A stretch of 64,000 nt of DNA from UBA995 sp035477115 (lineage in GTDB: Bacteria; Bacillota; Sulfobacillia; UBA995): positions 62,001-126,000 of the forward strand of contig DATIKW010000029.1 in assembly GCA_035477115.1 (NCBI GenBank), given 5' to 3'. How positions within the stretch are numbered: position 1 is the stretch's first letter; every line of letters starts with the position of its first letter. The position numbers and the translations under genes were made by a program. The notes below the pieces were generated by a model. That model worked only from the letters and a program-made list of their open reading frames with translations, did not search any database and was not told where the DNA came from. This document shows, piece by piece, positions 8,240 through 16,106 of this stretch.

Positions 8240-8480
8240 TCAGCTTCGCCTTCAGCTCCTCGAGGGAGACGAACTCTTCTCCCCTGCTCTCAGTCCAGGC
8301 GTTCCGAGACCGCTTCACCTGCTGCGCGAGTTCCTCGTTCCCCAGGATTTCCGCTGTTGCCTCCCACTCTTCCCTTTCCTTGAGATAGGCAGCAAAGTCA
8401 GCCACCGCCTTAATCCTCTCTTCGGAAAGCGACTTCACCTCTTCCAGCAGCCTGGTCATGTAACCGCCAGCCTTAGCCAT
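8232..8480 (-). CDS. Putative type II antitoxin of the RelE-like toxin
   Basis: An 82-residue acidic, helical protein with a strong ribosome site (GGAGGTGG) before its ATG at 8480. It overlaps the toxin start by 8 bases, the usual antitoxin-first arrangement. The N-terminal half (MTRLLEEVKSLSEERIKAVA, FAAYLKEREEWEAT) is helical and the C-terminus (SRGEEFVSLEELKAKLNV) resembles RelB/Phd tails that clamp the toxin. With the toxin broken it may survive as an orphan repressor. Family assignment rests on context and composition. Confidence 0.6.
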   Translation of the reverse strand: MAKAGGYMTRLLEEVKSLSEERIKAVADFAAYLKEREEWEATAEILGNEELAQQVKRSRNAWTESRGEEFVSLEELKAKLNV

Positions 8481-8584
8481 ACTTCACCACCTCCTACTGG
8501 CAGGACGGTCTGCCTTGAACACATTAAAACTGTGCGGCGAGGTCAAGACCATCCAAGAGATTTCACATGAGTTCGACTTCTGCA

Positions 8585-9973
8585 CTAGCGGCGGCGCTGC
8601 GCGGCCAGCCACAGGGCGCACTCCCAGCGCTTCTTCTGCAGGGCGCACTCGAGCGACGGAGGATTCCCCACCTCGCCGTGCTCAAAAAAGGCGGCTGCCC
8701 GGCAACCTCCCCCGCACAGAAACCGCGCCCAACACCCGCTGCACGGCCCGGAAGCGACGCTTGCCTCGAGGAACCTCCGGCCGATCTCCGGCCGGGTGAT
8801 GCCGTGCCGGACATCGCCTACCCGGAAACCAGCGTGGCCCACCAACTGGTGGCAGGCGTACAGGTCGCCTTCCGGCGTCACGGTGAGGTACTCGCTGCCC
8901 GCCCCGCAGGCGGCGATTCGGCGGCTCGCGCATGGCCCGCCGCTCAGGTCAAGCTCAAAGTGGTAGAAGCGGTAGCCGTTGGCGGCGCACTCGCCGGCCA
9001 ACAGCTCATACTGGCCGGCCAGCACTGGGATATCCTCGGGCCGCAGGGCGAGTTCGGCGGGCCCGCCACACACCGGTTCCAGAGAGACCTGCGGGAAACC
9101 GAGACGGAAGAGGAACAGGGCGTCCTGGGCGAAGTCGAGGTTCCGCCGAGTGAACGTGCCGCGTACCCAGGGGGTGGGGCCTGCCGCCAAGCCGCTCTCG
9201 CCCGCCGGTCGGGTGGACGTGGCAAGTCGGGCGGCTTTCGCTGCCTTGGTCCAGGTGGGTCGCCCGGATGCCGTTCGGCGCAAGGCGTTGTGCACTGCGG
9301 GCCGCCCGTCCAGGCTGATGATCAGGCTCACGGCGTGTTGGTTGAGGAATGCCAGCCTGGTGGGGGTAAGCGCGAGTCCGTTGGTGGTGAGGGTGAAGTG
9401 CACCCGTCCACCTACCGCGGAAGCCTGCCGCTCGGCATAGAGGACGGTCTCCTTCACCGCCGGCCAGTTGAGCAGCGGTTCGCCGCCGAAGAAGTCGACC
9501 GCCCATCGCCGGACACCGGGACTGGATCCCAGCAGGAAGTCGATTGCCGTTCGAGCGGTGGCCGGGGTCATGAGGCCGGAACCGGCGGTCCCGCCGTAGT
9601 GGCCCCCGGAAGCGAAGCAGTAAGCACAAGTCATCTGGCAACGATGGGCGACGTGAAGGCAAAGCGCCTTCAAGACCGGTTCCAGGCGCGGCGTTAGCGG
9701 AGTGGCTGAAAACAATGCTCCCGACTCGCGCAGGCGATCCATTTCCCGCCAGGCCGCTTCCGCGGCGGCATCACCGCGGCTCTCGACCGGCTCGCCGCGC
9801 GTGGTAACGAGAGGGGATGGGGCTGCCGGCTCGAGTCCCCGCTCGAGATAACCGCCCAACACCCGCCAGGCTGCCTCGTCCAGCTCCAACAGCGTCCCGC
9901 TGCCGGCGTCGAAGGCCAGCCTCACCCCGTGCAGTTCAAACCGGTGTACCCGTGGGGCCAGCCTAGACGGCAT
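8585..9973 (-). CDS. scfB: SCIFF peptide maturase, radical SAM/SPASM thioether-forming enzyme
   Basis: This radical SAM enzyme installs cysteine thioether cross-links in the SCIFF precursor encoded just upstream. Length is 462 residues. The N-terminal 100 residues include a peptide-recognition-type region. The radical SAM cluster is C112-x3-C116-x2-C119 (HRCQMTCAYCF). DFFGGEPLLNW and LTTNG follow. The SPASM region at the C-terminus is rich in cysteines: CGAGSEYLTVTPEGDLYACH, CSGCWARFLCGGGC and a final EC. Its ATG at 9973 lies inside the scfA 3' end (11-base overlap), indicating coupled translation. The pair is nearly universal in Clostridia. It is divergent from iscR. Confidence 0.93.
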   Translation of the reverse strand: MPSRLAPRVHRFELHGVRLAFDAGSGTLLELDEAAWRVLGGYLERGLEPAAPSPLVTTRGEPVESRGDAAAEAAWREMDRLRESGALFSATPLTPRLEPVLKALCLHVAHRCQMTCAYCFASGGHYGGTAGSGLMTPATARTAIDFLLGSSPGVRRWAVDFFGGEPLLNWPAVKETVLYAERQASAVGGRVHFTLTTNGLALTPTRLAFLNQHAVSLIISLDGRPAVHNALRRTASGRPTWTKAAKAARLATSTRPAGESGLAAGPTPWVRGTFTRRNLDFAQDALFLFRLGFPQVSLEPVCGGPAELALRPEDIPVLAGQYELLAGECAANGYRFYHFELDLSGGPCASRRIAACGAGSEYLTVTPEGDLYACHQLVGHAGFRVGDVRHGITRPEIGRRFLEASVASGPCSGCWARFLCGGGCRAAAFFEHGEVGNPPSLECALQKKRWECALWLAAQRRR

Positions 9974-10181
9974 CGTCCAGCGGGCAGGATTGATTGCTTA
10001 CCGTGCAGGAGGTCTTGCAGGCCGACTGGCAAGACGTCTGGCAGTCCCGGCACTCGCGCGGCAGGTCGGCGCGAAGTGCTTCCTGATGCCAGCCGGCGGA
10101 AAACACTACCTTGAAGTGCTGCGTCCTGACTTCATCACTCACCGCGCTGCCAGCCTCATTCACCCGTTTCGCCGCATGCAC
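9963..10181 (-). CDS. scfA: Six-cysteine ranthipeptide SCIFF precursor
   Basis: A 72-residue precursor with six cysteines at positions 44, 47, 51, 55, 59 and 66 (CRDCQTSCQSACKTSC, then NQSC). This is the hallmark of SCIFF, in which cysteines become thioether-linked to neighbouring residues. I chose the GTG at 10181 because GGGAGG lies about 9 bases upstream. The usual SCIFF is about 46 residues, so this leader is long; a GTG at 10142 would give a shorter product but has a poor ribosome site. The last four codons overlap scfB. Confidence 0.92.
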   Translation of the reverse strand: MHAAKRVNEAGSAVSDEVRTQHFKVVFSAGWHQEALRADLPRECRDCQTSCQSACKTSCTVSNQSCPLDDAV

Positions 10182-10247
10182 TTACCCATACCTCCCGTCT
10201 CGCGCCCCAGGGCGCCTGCACCATACTACCATAGCTCGGGCGCAAGC

Positions 10248-10271
10248 GCCATGTCCGAGGCCATGTCCGAG
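10248..10271 (+). repeat. Tandem 12-bp repeat next to the iscR promoter
   Basis: GCCATGTCCGAG occurs twice head-to-tail at 10248-10259 and 10260-10271, with a third partial unit (GCCAT) running into the -35 element. Tandem sites directly upstream of a -35 suggest a regulator-binding array between divergent scfA and iscR. Confidence 0.5.
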
Positions 10272-10275
10272 GCCA

Positions 10276-10304
10276 TTGACGCGGTTGACGCCGTCTGCTA
10301 CTAT
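10276..10304 (+). promoter_or_regulatory. Sigma-A type promoter for iscR-iscS-iscU
   Basis: TTGACG at 10276-10281 and TACTAT at 10299-10304 are spaced by 17 bases. A second TTGACG at 10285 overlaps the spacer. The start is expected near 10311, 45 bases before the iscR ATG. An Rrf2-type repressor would be expected to bind here. Confidence 0.65.
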
Positions 10305-10355
10305 TGCTCAAGGGAAACCCGAGCGTTTCAGTAGGGATTAGGTGAGGGGCGGCCG

Positions 10356-10811
10356 ATGCGGGTCACGACCCGGGGGCGATATGCGGTGATGGCCATGTTC
10401 GATCTGGCCTGCCGGCGGTCGGCCGAAGCCGTCCCGCTCAAGCAGATCGCGGAGCACCAGGGCCTCTCCGAGCGGTACCTCGAACAGCTCATGGCACCGC
10501 TGCGGCGGGCCGGCCTGGTGCGGAGCGTGCGGGGCGCCCAGGGCGGCTATACGCTCGGCCGTCCGCCGGGAGCGATCAGCGTCGGTGACATCCTGCGGGT
10601 CGTGGAGGGCCCGATATCACCGGTGGCCTGCGTGGCCAATCCCCTGGCCTGCGCCAGGACGGATGGTTGCGTGACCCGCGGGATATGGAGCCGCCTGCGC
10701 GATCGCATGGTGGAGTTGCTGGACTCGATCAGCCTCGCCGACCTGTGCCAGGAGGCGGCGTCGGAGCCGTTCACGGGAGGAGTCGATGACCATGCGCGAA
10801 GTCTATCTTGA
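10356..10811 (+). CDS. iscR: Rrf2-family iron-sulfur regulator (IscR-like)
   Basis: A 151-residue winged-helix regulator. The N-terminus MRVTTRGRYAVMAMFDLA is typical, the recognition helix region is LSERYLEQLMAPLRRAGL, and the wing is VRGAQGGYTLGRP. Three cysteines at 92, 99 and 105 match the [2Fe-2S]-binding positions of IscR. It probably senses Fe-S status and represses its own operon. The 3' end overlaps iscS by 26 bases, supporting one transcript with iscS and iscU. Confidence 0.9.
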   Translation: MRVTTRGRYAVMAMFDLACRRSAEAVPLKQIAEHQGLSERYLEQLMAPLRRAGLVRSVRGAQGGYTLGRPPGAISVGDILRVVEGPISPVACVANPLACARTDGCVTRGIWSRLRDRMVELLDSISLADLCQEAASEPFTGGVDDHARSLS

Positions 10812-11991
10812 CCATGCGGCCACTACCCCGGTCCTTCCCGAGGTAGCCCAGGCGGTGCACGAACACCTCGTGACCGCCTACGGCAACCCGTCCAGTCTGC
10901 ACCGGTTCGGGCGGCGGGCCCGTTCGGCGGTGGATCAGGCCAGGGAACGGGTGGCCCGGGCCATGGCGGCCGAACCGGAAGCGATCGTCTTCACCAGCGG
11001 GGGCACCGAGGCCGATAACCTGGCCATCCGGGGCGTCGCCCGGCGCGCGGGATCGGGTCACATCATCACCAGCCAGATCGAGCACCACGCCGTGCTCCAC
11101 ACCTGCGAGGCCCTGGAGACGGAAAGTTTCGCCGTGACCTACCTCCCGGTGGACGCCCAGGGACGGGTGAGGCCGGAGGACGTGGCGGCCGCGATCCGCA
11201 AGGATACCATCCTGGTGAGCATCATGGCGGCCAACAACGAAGTGGGGACCATCCAGCCCCTGGCGGAGATTGGGGCGCTCTGTCGCGAGCGGGGCGTACT
11301 GCTGCACAGCGACGCGGTCCAGGCTTTCGGACAGCTGCCGCTGGACGTGGGCGCCCTCAACGTGGACCTCATGAGCATCTCCGGGCACAAGGTCTATGGG
11401 CCCAAGGGGATCGGCGCCCTGTATGTCCGGCGAGGCATCCGCTTGGCCCCGCTGATGTATGGGGGCGGCCATGAGCGGCGGCGGCGTCCCGGAACCGAGA
11501 ACGTACCCGGCATCGTCGGGCTGGGGATGGCGGCGGAGATCATGCAGCGGGAATTGGCGGATCGGGCCCGCTCGATGGCGGCGGTACGCGACCAGCTCAT
11601 CCGGGGGATCGGCGAGACCATTTCCGACGTCGTGCTGAACGGCCATCCGGTCGACCGTCTGCCTAACAACGCGAACTTCTGTTTTCGCTACGTGGAAGGG
11701 GAGTCGATCCTGCTTGCCCTGGACAGCAAGGGCATCGCCGCTTCCAGCGGTTCCGCGTGCACGTCCGGGGCGCTTGAACCTTCCCACGTGCTGGTTGCCA
11801 TGGGGTTGCCGCACGACCTGGCGCAGGGGTCCGTGCGTTTCTCAGTGGGCCGCGGGACGGCCGCTCCGGACATCGAGTACGTGCTGAGCGTGCTCGGTCC
11901 GGCAATCGATCGCTTGCGCAAGATGTCTCCCCTGTACGCGGAACGCGCCGGCGGCGGCCCGCGTGCCGGTGGTACTTCCCTGGAGGGATGA
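10786..11991 (+). CDS. iscS: Cysteine desulfurase (IscS/NifS)
   Basis: This PLP enzyme removes sulfur from cysteine and hands it as persulfide to IscU and to MnmA for tRNA thiolation. It is 401 residues. The N-terminus is VYLDHAATTP; the PLP lysine is K202 (SGHKVYGPKG) and the catalytic cysteine is C325 (SSGSACTSG). GGGHERRRRPGTENVP is also conserved. The ATG at 10786 has GGAGG 5 bases upstream; a second ATG at 10792 is equally possible. It sits between iscR and iscU, with mnmA downstream, the usual Firmicute arrangement. Confidence 0.96.
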   Translation: MTMREVYLDHAATTPVLPEVAQAVHEHLVTAYGNPSSLHRFGRRARSAVDQARERVARAMAAEPEAIVFTSGGTEADNLAIRGVARRAGSGHIITSQIEHHAVLHTCEALETESFAVTYLPVDAQGRVRPEDVAAAIRKDTILVSIMAANNEVGTIQPLAEIGALCRERGVLLHSDAVQAFGQLPLDVGALNVDLMSISGHKVYGPKGIGALYVRRGIRLAPLMYGGGHERRRRPGTENVPGIVGLGMAAEIMQRELADRARSMAAVRDQLIRGIGETISDVVLNGHPVDRLPNNANFCFRYVEGESILLALDSKGIAASSGSACTSGALEPSHVLVAMGLPHDLAQGSVRFSVGRGTAAPDIEYVLSVLGPAIDRLRKMSPLYAERAGGGPRAGGTSLEG

Positions 11992-11995
11992 GCTG

Positions 11996-12388
11996 ATGGC
12001 GGAGGCCAGCGCCTACACGGACAAGGTCATGGAGCATTTCTTCAACCCCCGGAACGTCGGCGAGATCGAGGACCCCGACGGCGTGGGGCGGGTGGGCAAT
12101 CCCGTCTGCGGCGACGTGATGAAGATGGAGATCAAGGTGAAGGACGGCCGCATCGCCGACATCAAGTTCATGACCTTCGGCTGCGGGGCGGCGATAGCTA
12201 CTTCCAGCATCGTCACCGAGATGGTCAAGGGCAAGACGCTCGAGGAGGCGATGGCCGTCAATAACCGTCAGGTCGCTACCGCTCTCGGCGGCCTGCCGCC
12301 GGCCAAGCTGCACTGCTCGAACTTGGCCGCTGACGCGCTGCACAAGGCAATCGAGGATTATCGGTCCCGGGCCAAGCCCGCCGGCTAG
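11996..12388 (+). CDS. iscU: Iron-sulfur cluster assembly scaffold IscU/NifU-N
   Basis: A 130-residue scaffold on which [2Fe-2S] clusters are built with sulfur from IscS. Conserved ligands are C38 with D40 (NPVCGD), C63 (FGCGAAIATSS) and C107 (KLHCSNLA). I chose the ATG at 11996, preceded by GGAGG 8 bases upstream, rather than an upstream in-frame start inside iscS. It follows the iscS stop by 4 bases. No HscA or ferredoxin gene accompanies it. Confidence 0.95.
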   Translation: MAEASAYTDKVMEHFFNPRNVGEIEDPDGVGRVGNPVCGDVMKMEIKVKDGRIADIKFMTFGCGAAIATSSIVTEMVKGKTLEEAMAVNNRQVATALGGLPPAKLHCSNLAADALHKAIEDYRSRAKPAG

Positions 12389-12431
12389 GGCGGGAGCCGC
12401 TTCGACCCCCGCCCCTGGCGCCGCAACTCGG

Positions 12432-13058
12432 TCAGGAGTAGCGGGTGCCGTATCCCTGGTAGCTGCCACGATCCTCGCGCCGGGGTGGTTCCTGGTGAGC
12501 CCAAGACGGGAGGGAGCCTCCGTAACCGCCGGCCTGGTATCCCGAACCGCCTGCGCCCGAACCGCCTGCGGGCGATGTGCCGTAGCCGCCATACCCACCT
12601 GCCTGGTACCCACCATACCCCCGATCCTCGCGACGATAGGGGTCCTGGTAGGCCCACGAGGGGAGCTGGCCGGCGAAGCTGCTTGCCTGATAGCCGCCGT
12701 ACCCTGGCTGTGCTCCGTAACCGGGCACGGGACCCGGCCCGCTCACGCTGAAGGAGCGATGGATGTCCCGGCTGGCCTCATCGACCGTCCGGCGCAAGTC
12801 GCTCACCGCTTGCGGATCGGCCACCCTCGGGTTGTACCAGCCCCGAGAGTTGAGGTAGTCGAAAACCCTCCGGCTGGAGGACTCCGTCTCGTTGTGGACC
12901 TGGGACAGCGTCTGGCGGACCTGAGGGTTGGAAGCCTCGAGCGTCCCGGTGCCCAGCAGCCCGGTGACGTACTTCTCGCTGGTGAGCAGGTCCTGGGCGA
13001 TGTCCCGGTCGTTCAGAATTCCGGTCCCCGGTTGAATCATTCCCATGTTCGGTATCAT
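12432..13058 (-). CDS. CotF-family spore coat protein with Gly/Tyr-rich repeat tail
   Basis: 208 residues. The first 110 resemble CotF/YhcQ coat proteins: LNDRDIAQDLLTSEKYVTG, then a helical bundle region ending in YLNSRGWYNPR. The C-terminal half is low-complexity. It has two copies of a unit LPSWA-[YH]-Q-[DE]-P-x-RREDRG separated by GGYGGYQAGGYGG-type stretches, which suggests a cross-linked or self-assembling coat layer. It lies just downstream of a second CotF-like gene and is probably co-transcribed from the candidate sigma-E promoter. The pair is inserted between iscU and mnmA on the opposite strand. Confidence 0.75.
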   Translation of the reverse strand: MIPNMGMIQPGTGILNDRDIAQDLLTSEKYVTGLLGTGTLEASNPQVRQTLSQVHNETESSSRRVFDYLNSRGWYNPRVADPQAVSDLRRTVDEASRDIHRSFSVSGPGPVPGYGAQPGYGGYQASSFAGQLPSWAYQDPYRREDRGYGGYQAGGYGGYGTSPAGGSGAGGSGYQAGGYGGSLPSWAHQEPPRREDRGSYQGYGTRYS

Positions 13059-13067
13059 CCTCTCAGT

Positions 13068-13253
13068 TCATCGGATTTGGCTGGCCAGCATGCTGAAGTG
13101 CCGCTGATGGGTGTGAAGGCAGTCCTGGCATAGTTGCCGGAGTTGCGGATCGGACGTCATGTGCGTGTAAGCGCTCAGCTTGGATATGAGCAACCGATTG
13201 CTCTTGATGGCCTCGTCAAGGAACCAGACTTCCGTCTGCGTCAGCTGGGGCAT
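13068..13253 (-). CDS. Small CotF-like spore coat protein
   Basis: A 61-residue protein (LTQTEVWFLDEAIKSNRLLI, SKLSAYTHMTSDPQLRQLC, HTHQRHFSMLASQI). The pattern is seen in short spore coat-associated helical proteins of the CotF/YhcN type. The ribosome site GGAGGGAGG before the ATG at 13253 is very strong. It is 9 bases upstream of the larger coat gene in the same direction. It contains two cysteines and several histidines but no signal peptide. Confidence 0.65.
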   Translation of the reverse strand: MPQLTQTEVWFLDEAIKSNRLLISKLSAYTHMTSDPQLRQLCQDCLHTHQRHFSMLASQIR

Positions 13254-13320
13254 TTTCTTGACACCTCCCTCCGTGCTTGGCTAGCGCGCTTGCCGCCAAT
13301 AATCTGGCCGGGCTGGAATG

Positions 13321-13351
13321 CCTGTATACGGGACGCTGCCGGCAAGTATCT
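13321..13351 (-). promoter_or_regulatory. Candidate sigma-E promoter for the coat genes
   Basis: On the minus strand AGATACTT (13344-13351) and GTATACAGG (13321-13329) are spaced by 14 bases. This resembles the mother-cell sigma-E pattern (ATATT-like -35, ATACA -10). It lies about 70 bases before the small coat gene, which fits sporulation-time expression. Confidence 0.4.
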
Positions 13352-13388
13352 GGAAGGATCGCGGTTGAGAGGAAAGTTCGGCCATGCT

Positions 13389-13417
13389 TTGACCGGCAAG
13401 GCAGCTCGCGGTATGCT
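13389..13417 (+). promoter_or_regulatory. Sigma-A type promoter for mnmA
   Basis: TTGACC at 13389-13394 and TATGCT at 13412-13417 are spaced by 17 bases, with a start near 13424, about 38 bases before the mnmA ATG. Confidence 0.6.
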
Positions 13418-13461
13418 GTACGCGACGATGAAGGGCGCGATGGCTGACGGCCATGTAAACT

Positions 13462-14586
13462 ATGAGTGACAGCGGGGATCGGCGGGTAGTGGTCGCCATG
13501 AGCGGCGGGGTCGACAGCTCGGTAGCGGCAGCCTTGCTGGTCGACCAGGGTTGGGATGTCCTGGGCGTCACCCTCAAGCTCTGGCACGGGCCGGAGCCGG
13601 CGGAGGGCGGTTGCTGTTCGCTGGCGGCCGTCGAGGATGCCCGGCGAGTGGCGGAGCGGCTTGGCATTCCCCACTACGTGCTGAACTTGACCGAAGCCTT
13701 CGAGGCGCGAGTCATCGAGCCGTTCCTGGCGGACTACGCTTCCGGACTCACCCCCAACCCCTGTATTCTCTGCAATGAGCACATCAAATTCGGCATCTTG
13801 CTGGAGCGCGCTCGGGCGTTGAACGCACAGAGGGTGGCGACCGGCCATTACGCCCGGCCGGGCAGCGACCCCGGCACCGGTCGTCGCGTGCTATTCCGGG
13901 CCCGGGACACGAACAAAGATCAGACCTACGTCCTGTATGGGCTGGGCCAAGCTGCCCTGGACCGGCTGCTATGGCCGCTGGGCAGCCTAGAAAAACGCGA
14001 CGTACGGCGGCTGGCTGCCGCCCTGGGTCTGCGGGTTGCGGCCAAACCAGACAGCCAGGAGATTTGTTTCGTCGGGCCAGGAGGCTATGTGGAACTGTTG
14101 CGGCAGCGGCATCCCGCTTGCCTGCATCCCGGCCCCATCTACCATGTGGACGGTCGCCGGCTCGGCCTGCACCAAGGGATGCCCCGGTACACGATCGGCC
14201 AGCGCCGGGGGATTGGCGTGACCTGGCCCCACCCGCTGTACGTGGTCGGCCTCGATCGGGCGGCGGATGCCGTTATCGTCGGAAGCCGTCGCGATCTGGA
14301 GTGCTCCCGTCTGACTGCTGTCAGGGCCAACTTCCTGCCCTTCGCCGAACTGACCGGCCCCACGCCGGTCACGGTCAAGGTGCGCTACGGCGGGGAGGAA
14401 CTGGCCGCCACCATCCGACCCGCCCCGGTGCCGGAGCGCGAGCAGGGACCGGCCGTGGAAGTCCTGTTCCACGCGCCGGCGCGAGCGGTGGCTCCCGGAC
14501 AAGCGGCGGTCTTTTACCAGGGAGAAATGCTGGTGGGTGGCGGGACCATCCACGCCGCGCATCGGCGCGACGAGCGGGAATGGTGA
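13462..14586 (+). CDS. mnmA: tRNA-specific 2-thiouridylase
   Basis: MnmA adenylates and thiolates U34 of tRNA-Glu, -Gln and -Lys, using sulfur ultimately from the desulfurase encoded upstream. 374 residues. The PP-loop is AMSGGVDSSVAA. The two catalytic cysteines are C101 (NPCILCNEHIKFG) and C202 (SQEICFVG). ATGHYAR and KDQTYVLYGL are conserved. The ribosome site before the ATG at 13462 is weak. It probably heads an operon with the zinc ribbon, YtxH and permease genes. Confidence 0.96.
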   Translation: MSDSGDRRVVVAMSGGVDSSVAAALLVDQGWDVLGVTLKLWHGPEPAEGGCCSLAAVEDARRVAERLGIPHYVLNLTEAFEARVIEPFLADYASGLTPNPCILCNEHIKFGILLERARALNAQRVATGHYARPGSDPGTGRRVLFRARDTNKDQTYVLYGLGQAALDRLLWPLGSLEKRDVRRLAAALGLRVAAKPDSQEICFVGPGGYVELLRQRHPACLHPGPIYHVDGRRLGLHQGMPRYTIGQRRGIGVTWPHPLYVVGLDRAADAVIVGSRRDLECSRLTAVRANFLPFAELTGPTPVTVKVRYGGEELAATIRPAPVPEREQGPAVEVLFHAPARAVAPGQAAVFYQGEMLVGGGTIHAAHRRDEREW

Positions 14587-14613
14587 GACGAGCAGACGGA
14601 CAAGCTACTTCCG

Positions 14614-14862
14614 GTGCGCGCGACGGCGATGGGCAAGCGGGGGCCGGTGAAGCGGATGTGGATCTGTCCTGCCTGCGGGGCCAGGGGGGTAGGGTGTCTG
14701 GGAGGCGGCCAGTACTACTGCCGGGAGTGCTGCATCGAGTTCGAGTCAACTGACCGGGGCTGGCAGCTGTTCCGGGTTGGGGACGAGGGTGATTTGATCC
14801 TCTGGAAAGAGGTGACCCACGTCCCGGGTCCGGCCCGGTTGAGCCAAGGAGGCGTAGGCTGA
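14614..14862 (+). CDS. Small zinc-ribbon protein of unknown function
   Basis: 82 residues (or 77 from the ATG at 14629). Six cysteines occur in CPACGARGVGC and CRECC, a likely zinc ribbon. The second half (FESTDRGWQLFRVGDEGDL, WKEVTHVPG) is mixed strand. It lies between mnmA and the YtxH gene and overlaps the latter in an ATGA junction. I do not recognise a function; nucleic acid binding is a guess. Confidence 0.6.
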   Translation: MRATAMGKRGPVKRMWICPACGARGVGCLGGGQYYCRECCIEFESTDRGWQLFRVGDEGDLILWKEVTHVPGPARLSQGGVG

Positions 14863-15065
14863 TGAGCGGAGGTTCTTTCTGGCGCGGGATGGTCTTCGGC
14901 GTGTTGGTGGGAGTGGCGGCGGTTTTCGTGGTTAACCCGCAGCTGAAGTCGGAGACGCGGGCGGGGTTGGCCCGGTTCCGTCAAGGGCTGCGCAGCCGGG
15001 CGGGTCGGGTCTTCAGTCGCGCTCAACAGGAAGTCGATCAGGCCATCGACCAGGTCACGTCCTAG
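14862..15065 (+). CDS. YtxH-like small membrane protein
   Basis: 67 residues: a short cytoplasmic start, one hydrophobic helix (GMVFGVLVGVAAVFVVNP), and then a charged amphipathic helix (LARFRQGLRSRAGRVFSRAQ). This is the architecture of YtxH/gas-vesicle-like stress proteins. The ATG overlaps the stop of the upstream zinc ribbon. Function is unknown beyond membrane association. Confidence 0.65.
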   Translation: MSGGSFWRGMVFGVLVGVAAVFVVNPQLKSETRAGLARFRQGLRSRAGRVFSRAQQEVDQAIDQVTS

Positions 15066-15071
15066 AAGACA

Positions 15072-16106
15072 GTGGTAGGGTCTGCCCCCCGCCGGCTCAT
15101 CTGGATTGTGCTGGCGGGGGGCTTGGCTTTCCTGGCATATCAAGTCCGGTCCGTCTTGCCCCCTTTCGGGTTGGCGCTGGCCATCGCTTACCTCCTGGAC
15201 CCGATCATCCGCTGGCTGGTCGGCAGGGGATTGTCCCGACTCGCGGCTCTGGTCGTCATCTACCTCACCCTGGGAGGGGGGACCGCCGGCCTCCTGCTGT
15301 TCCTCATACCCCAGCTGTTGGCCCAGCTCACTGAACTCGCCGCCGATCTGCCCCGCCTGATCTGGACCCTGGAGACCCTGCTGGCTCGACTCGAAGCGGG
15401 GTACACCCGCACCCCGCTGCCGGAGGCGGCCCGCCAAGCCATCGACCAGGGACTGCGCGACCTCGAACGGACGTTGGTCCAGGGGGTGGAGGTCGCCTTG
15501 GCGGGATTGGGGGTGGTGGTCACGACCGCCTTCAGCCTGATCCTGGCGCCGGTCATTGCCTTTTACCTCTTGCGGGATATCGACCGCTTGAAGGTGTCCG
15601 TCCTCGACCTGATTTCCGGCCGCGCGCGAGCGGAGGTACTGGGATTGCTGCGGGAGATCGATGGCGTCCTCGGCGCTTTCGTCCGCAGTCAACTGCTAAT
15701 AGCGGGGATGACCGGACTCGTGTCCGCCTTAGCCTTGTTCGCGCTTGGTCTGGATTTTGCCCTGCTCCTGGGGTTGTTCATCGGCGTGACCAACGTCATA
15801 CCTTATCTCGGCCCGATCCTCGGGGCCATACCCGCCGTCATACTGGCGATGGCCGAGTCGCCCGGGCTGGCGGTGAAGACGGTTATCGCGCTAACGGCCA
15901 TTCAACAACTGGAGACGGCCGTCATCCAGCCACGGGTGGTGGGCGGATCGGTCGGGCTCCATCCCGTCCTGGTCATCTTCGCCGTACTGGCCGGAGCACG
16001 GCTGGCGGGAGTTCCGGGGGTCCTCTTGGCGGTGCCGGTGGCGGCGGTGGCGAAGGTATTGCTCTTGTACCTTCATCGCTGGTGGCGGGCGGGGAGCCGC
16101 GGCTAA
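15072..16106 (+). CDS. AI-2E family (PerM/YtvI-like) permease
   Basis: 344 residues with about eight hydrophobic segments. The N-terminus has two close helices (LIWIVLAGGLAFLAYQV, PPFGLALAIAYLLDPIIRWL). A soluble helical loop follows, then AFYLLRDIDRLK and the conserved GVTNVIPYLGPILGAIPAVI motif of the family. Members are broad-range exporters or ion/proton antiporters. In Firmicutes this gene commonly sits before alaS, as here, though the alaS start is now separated by the oppositely oriented dehydratase gene. Start is GTG 15072. Its stop overlaps the convergent dehydratase stop. Confidence 0.88.
   Translation: MVGSAPRRLIWIVLAGGLAFLAYQVRSVLPPFGLALAIAYLLDPIIRWLVGRGLSRLAALVVIYLTLGGGTAGLLLFLIPQLLAQLTELAADLPRLIWTLETLLARLEAGYTRTPLPEAARQAIDQGLRDLERTLVQGVEVALAGLGVVVTTAFSLILAPVIAFYLLRDIDRLKVSVLDLISGRARAEVLGLLREIDGVLGAFVRSQLLIAGMTGLVSALALFALGLDFALLLGLFIGVTNVIPYLGPILGAIPAVILAMAESPGLAVKTVIALTAIQQLETAVIQPRVVGGSVGLHPVLVIFAVLAGARLAGVPGVLLAVPVAAVAKVLLLYLHRWWRAGSRG

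Noticed and set aside
8567..9697. Long plus-strand open frame of 376 codons
   Set aside because: It lies antisense to the SCIFF maturase, has no recognisable domain and reflects high GC content.
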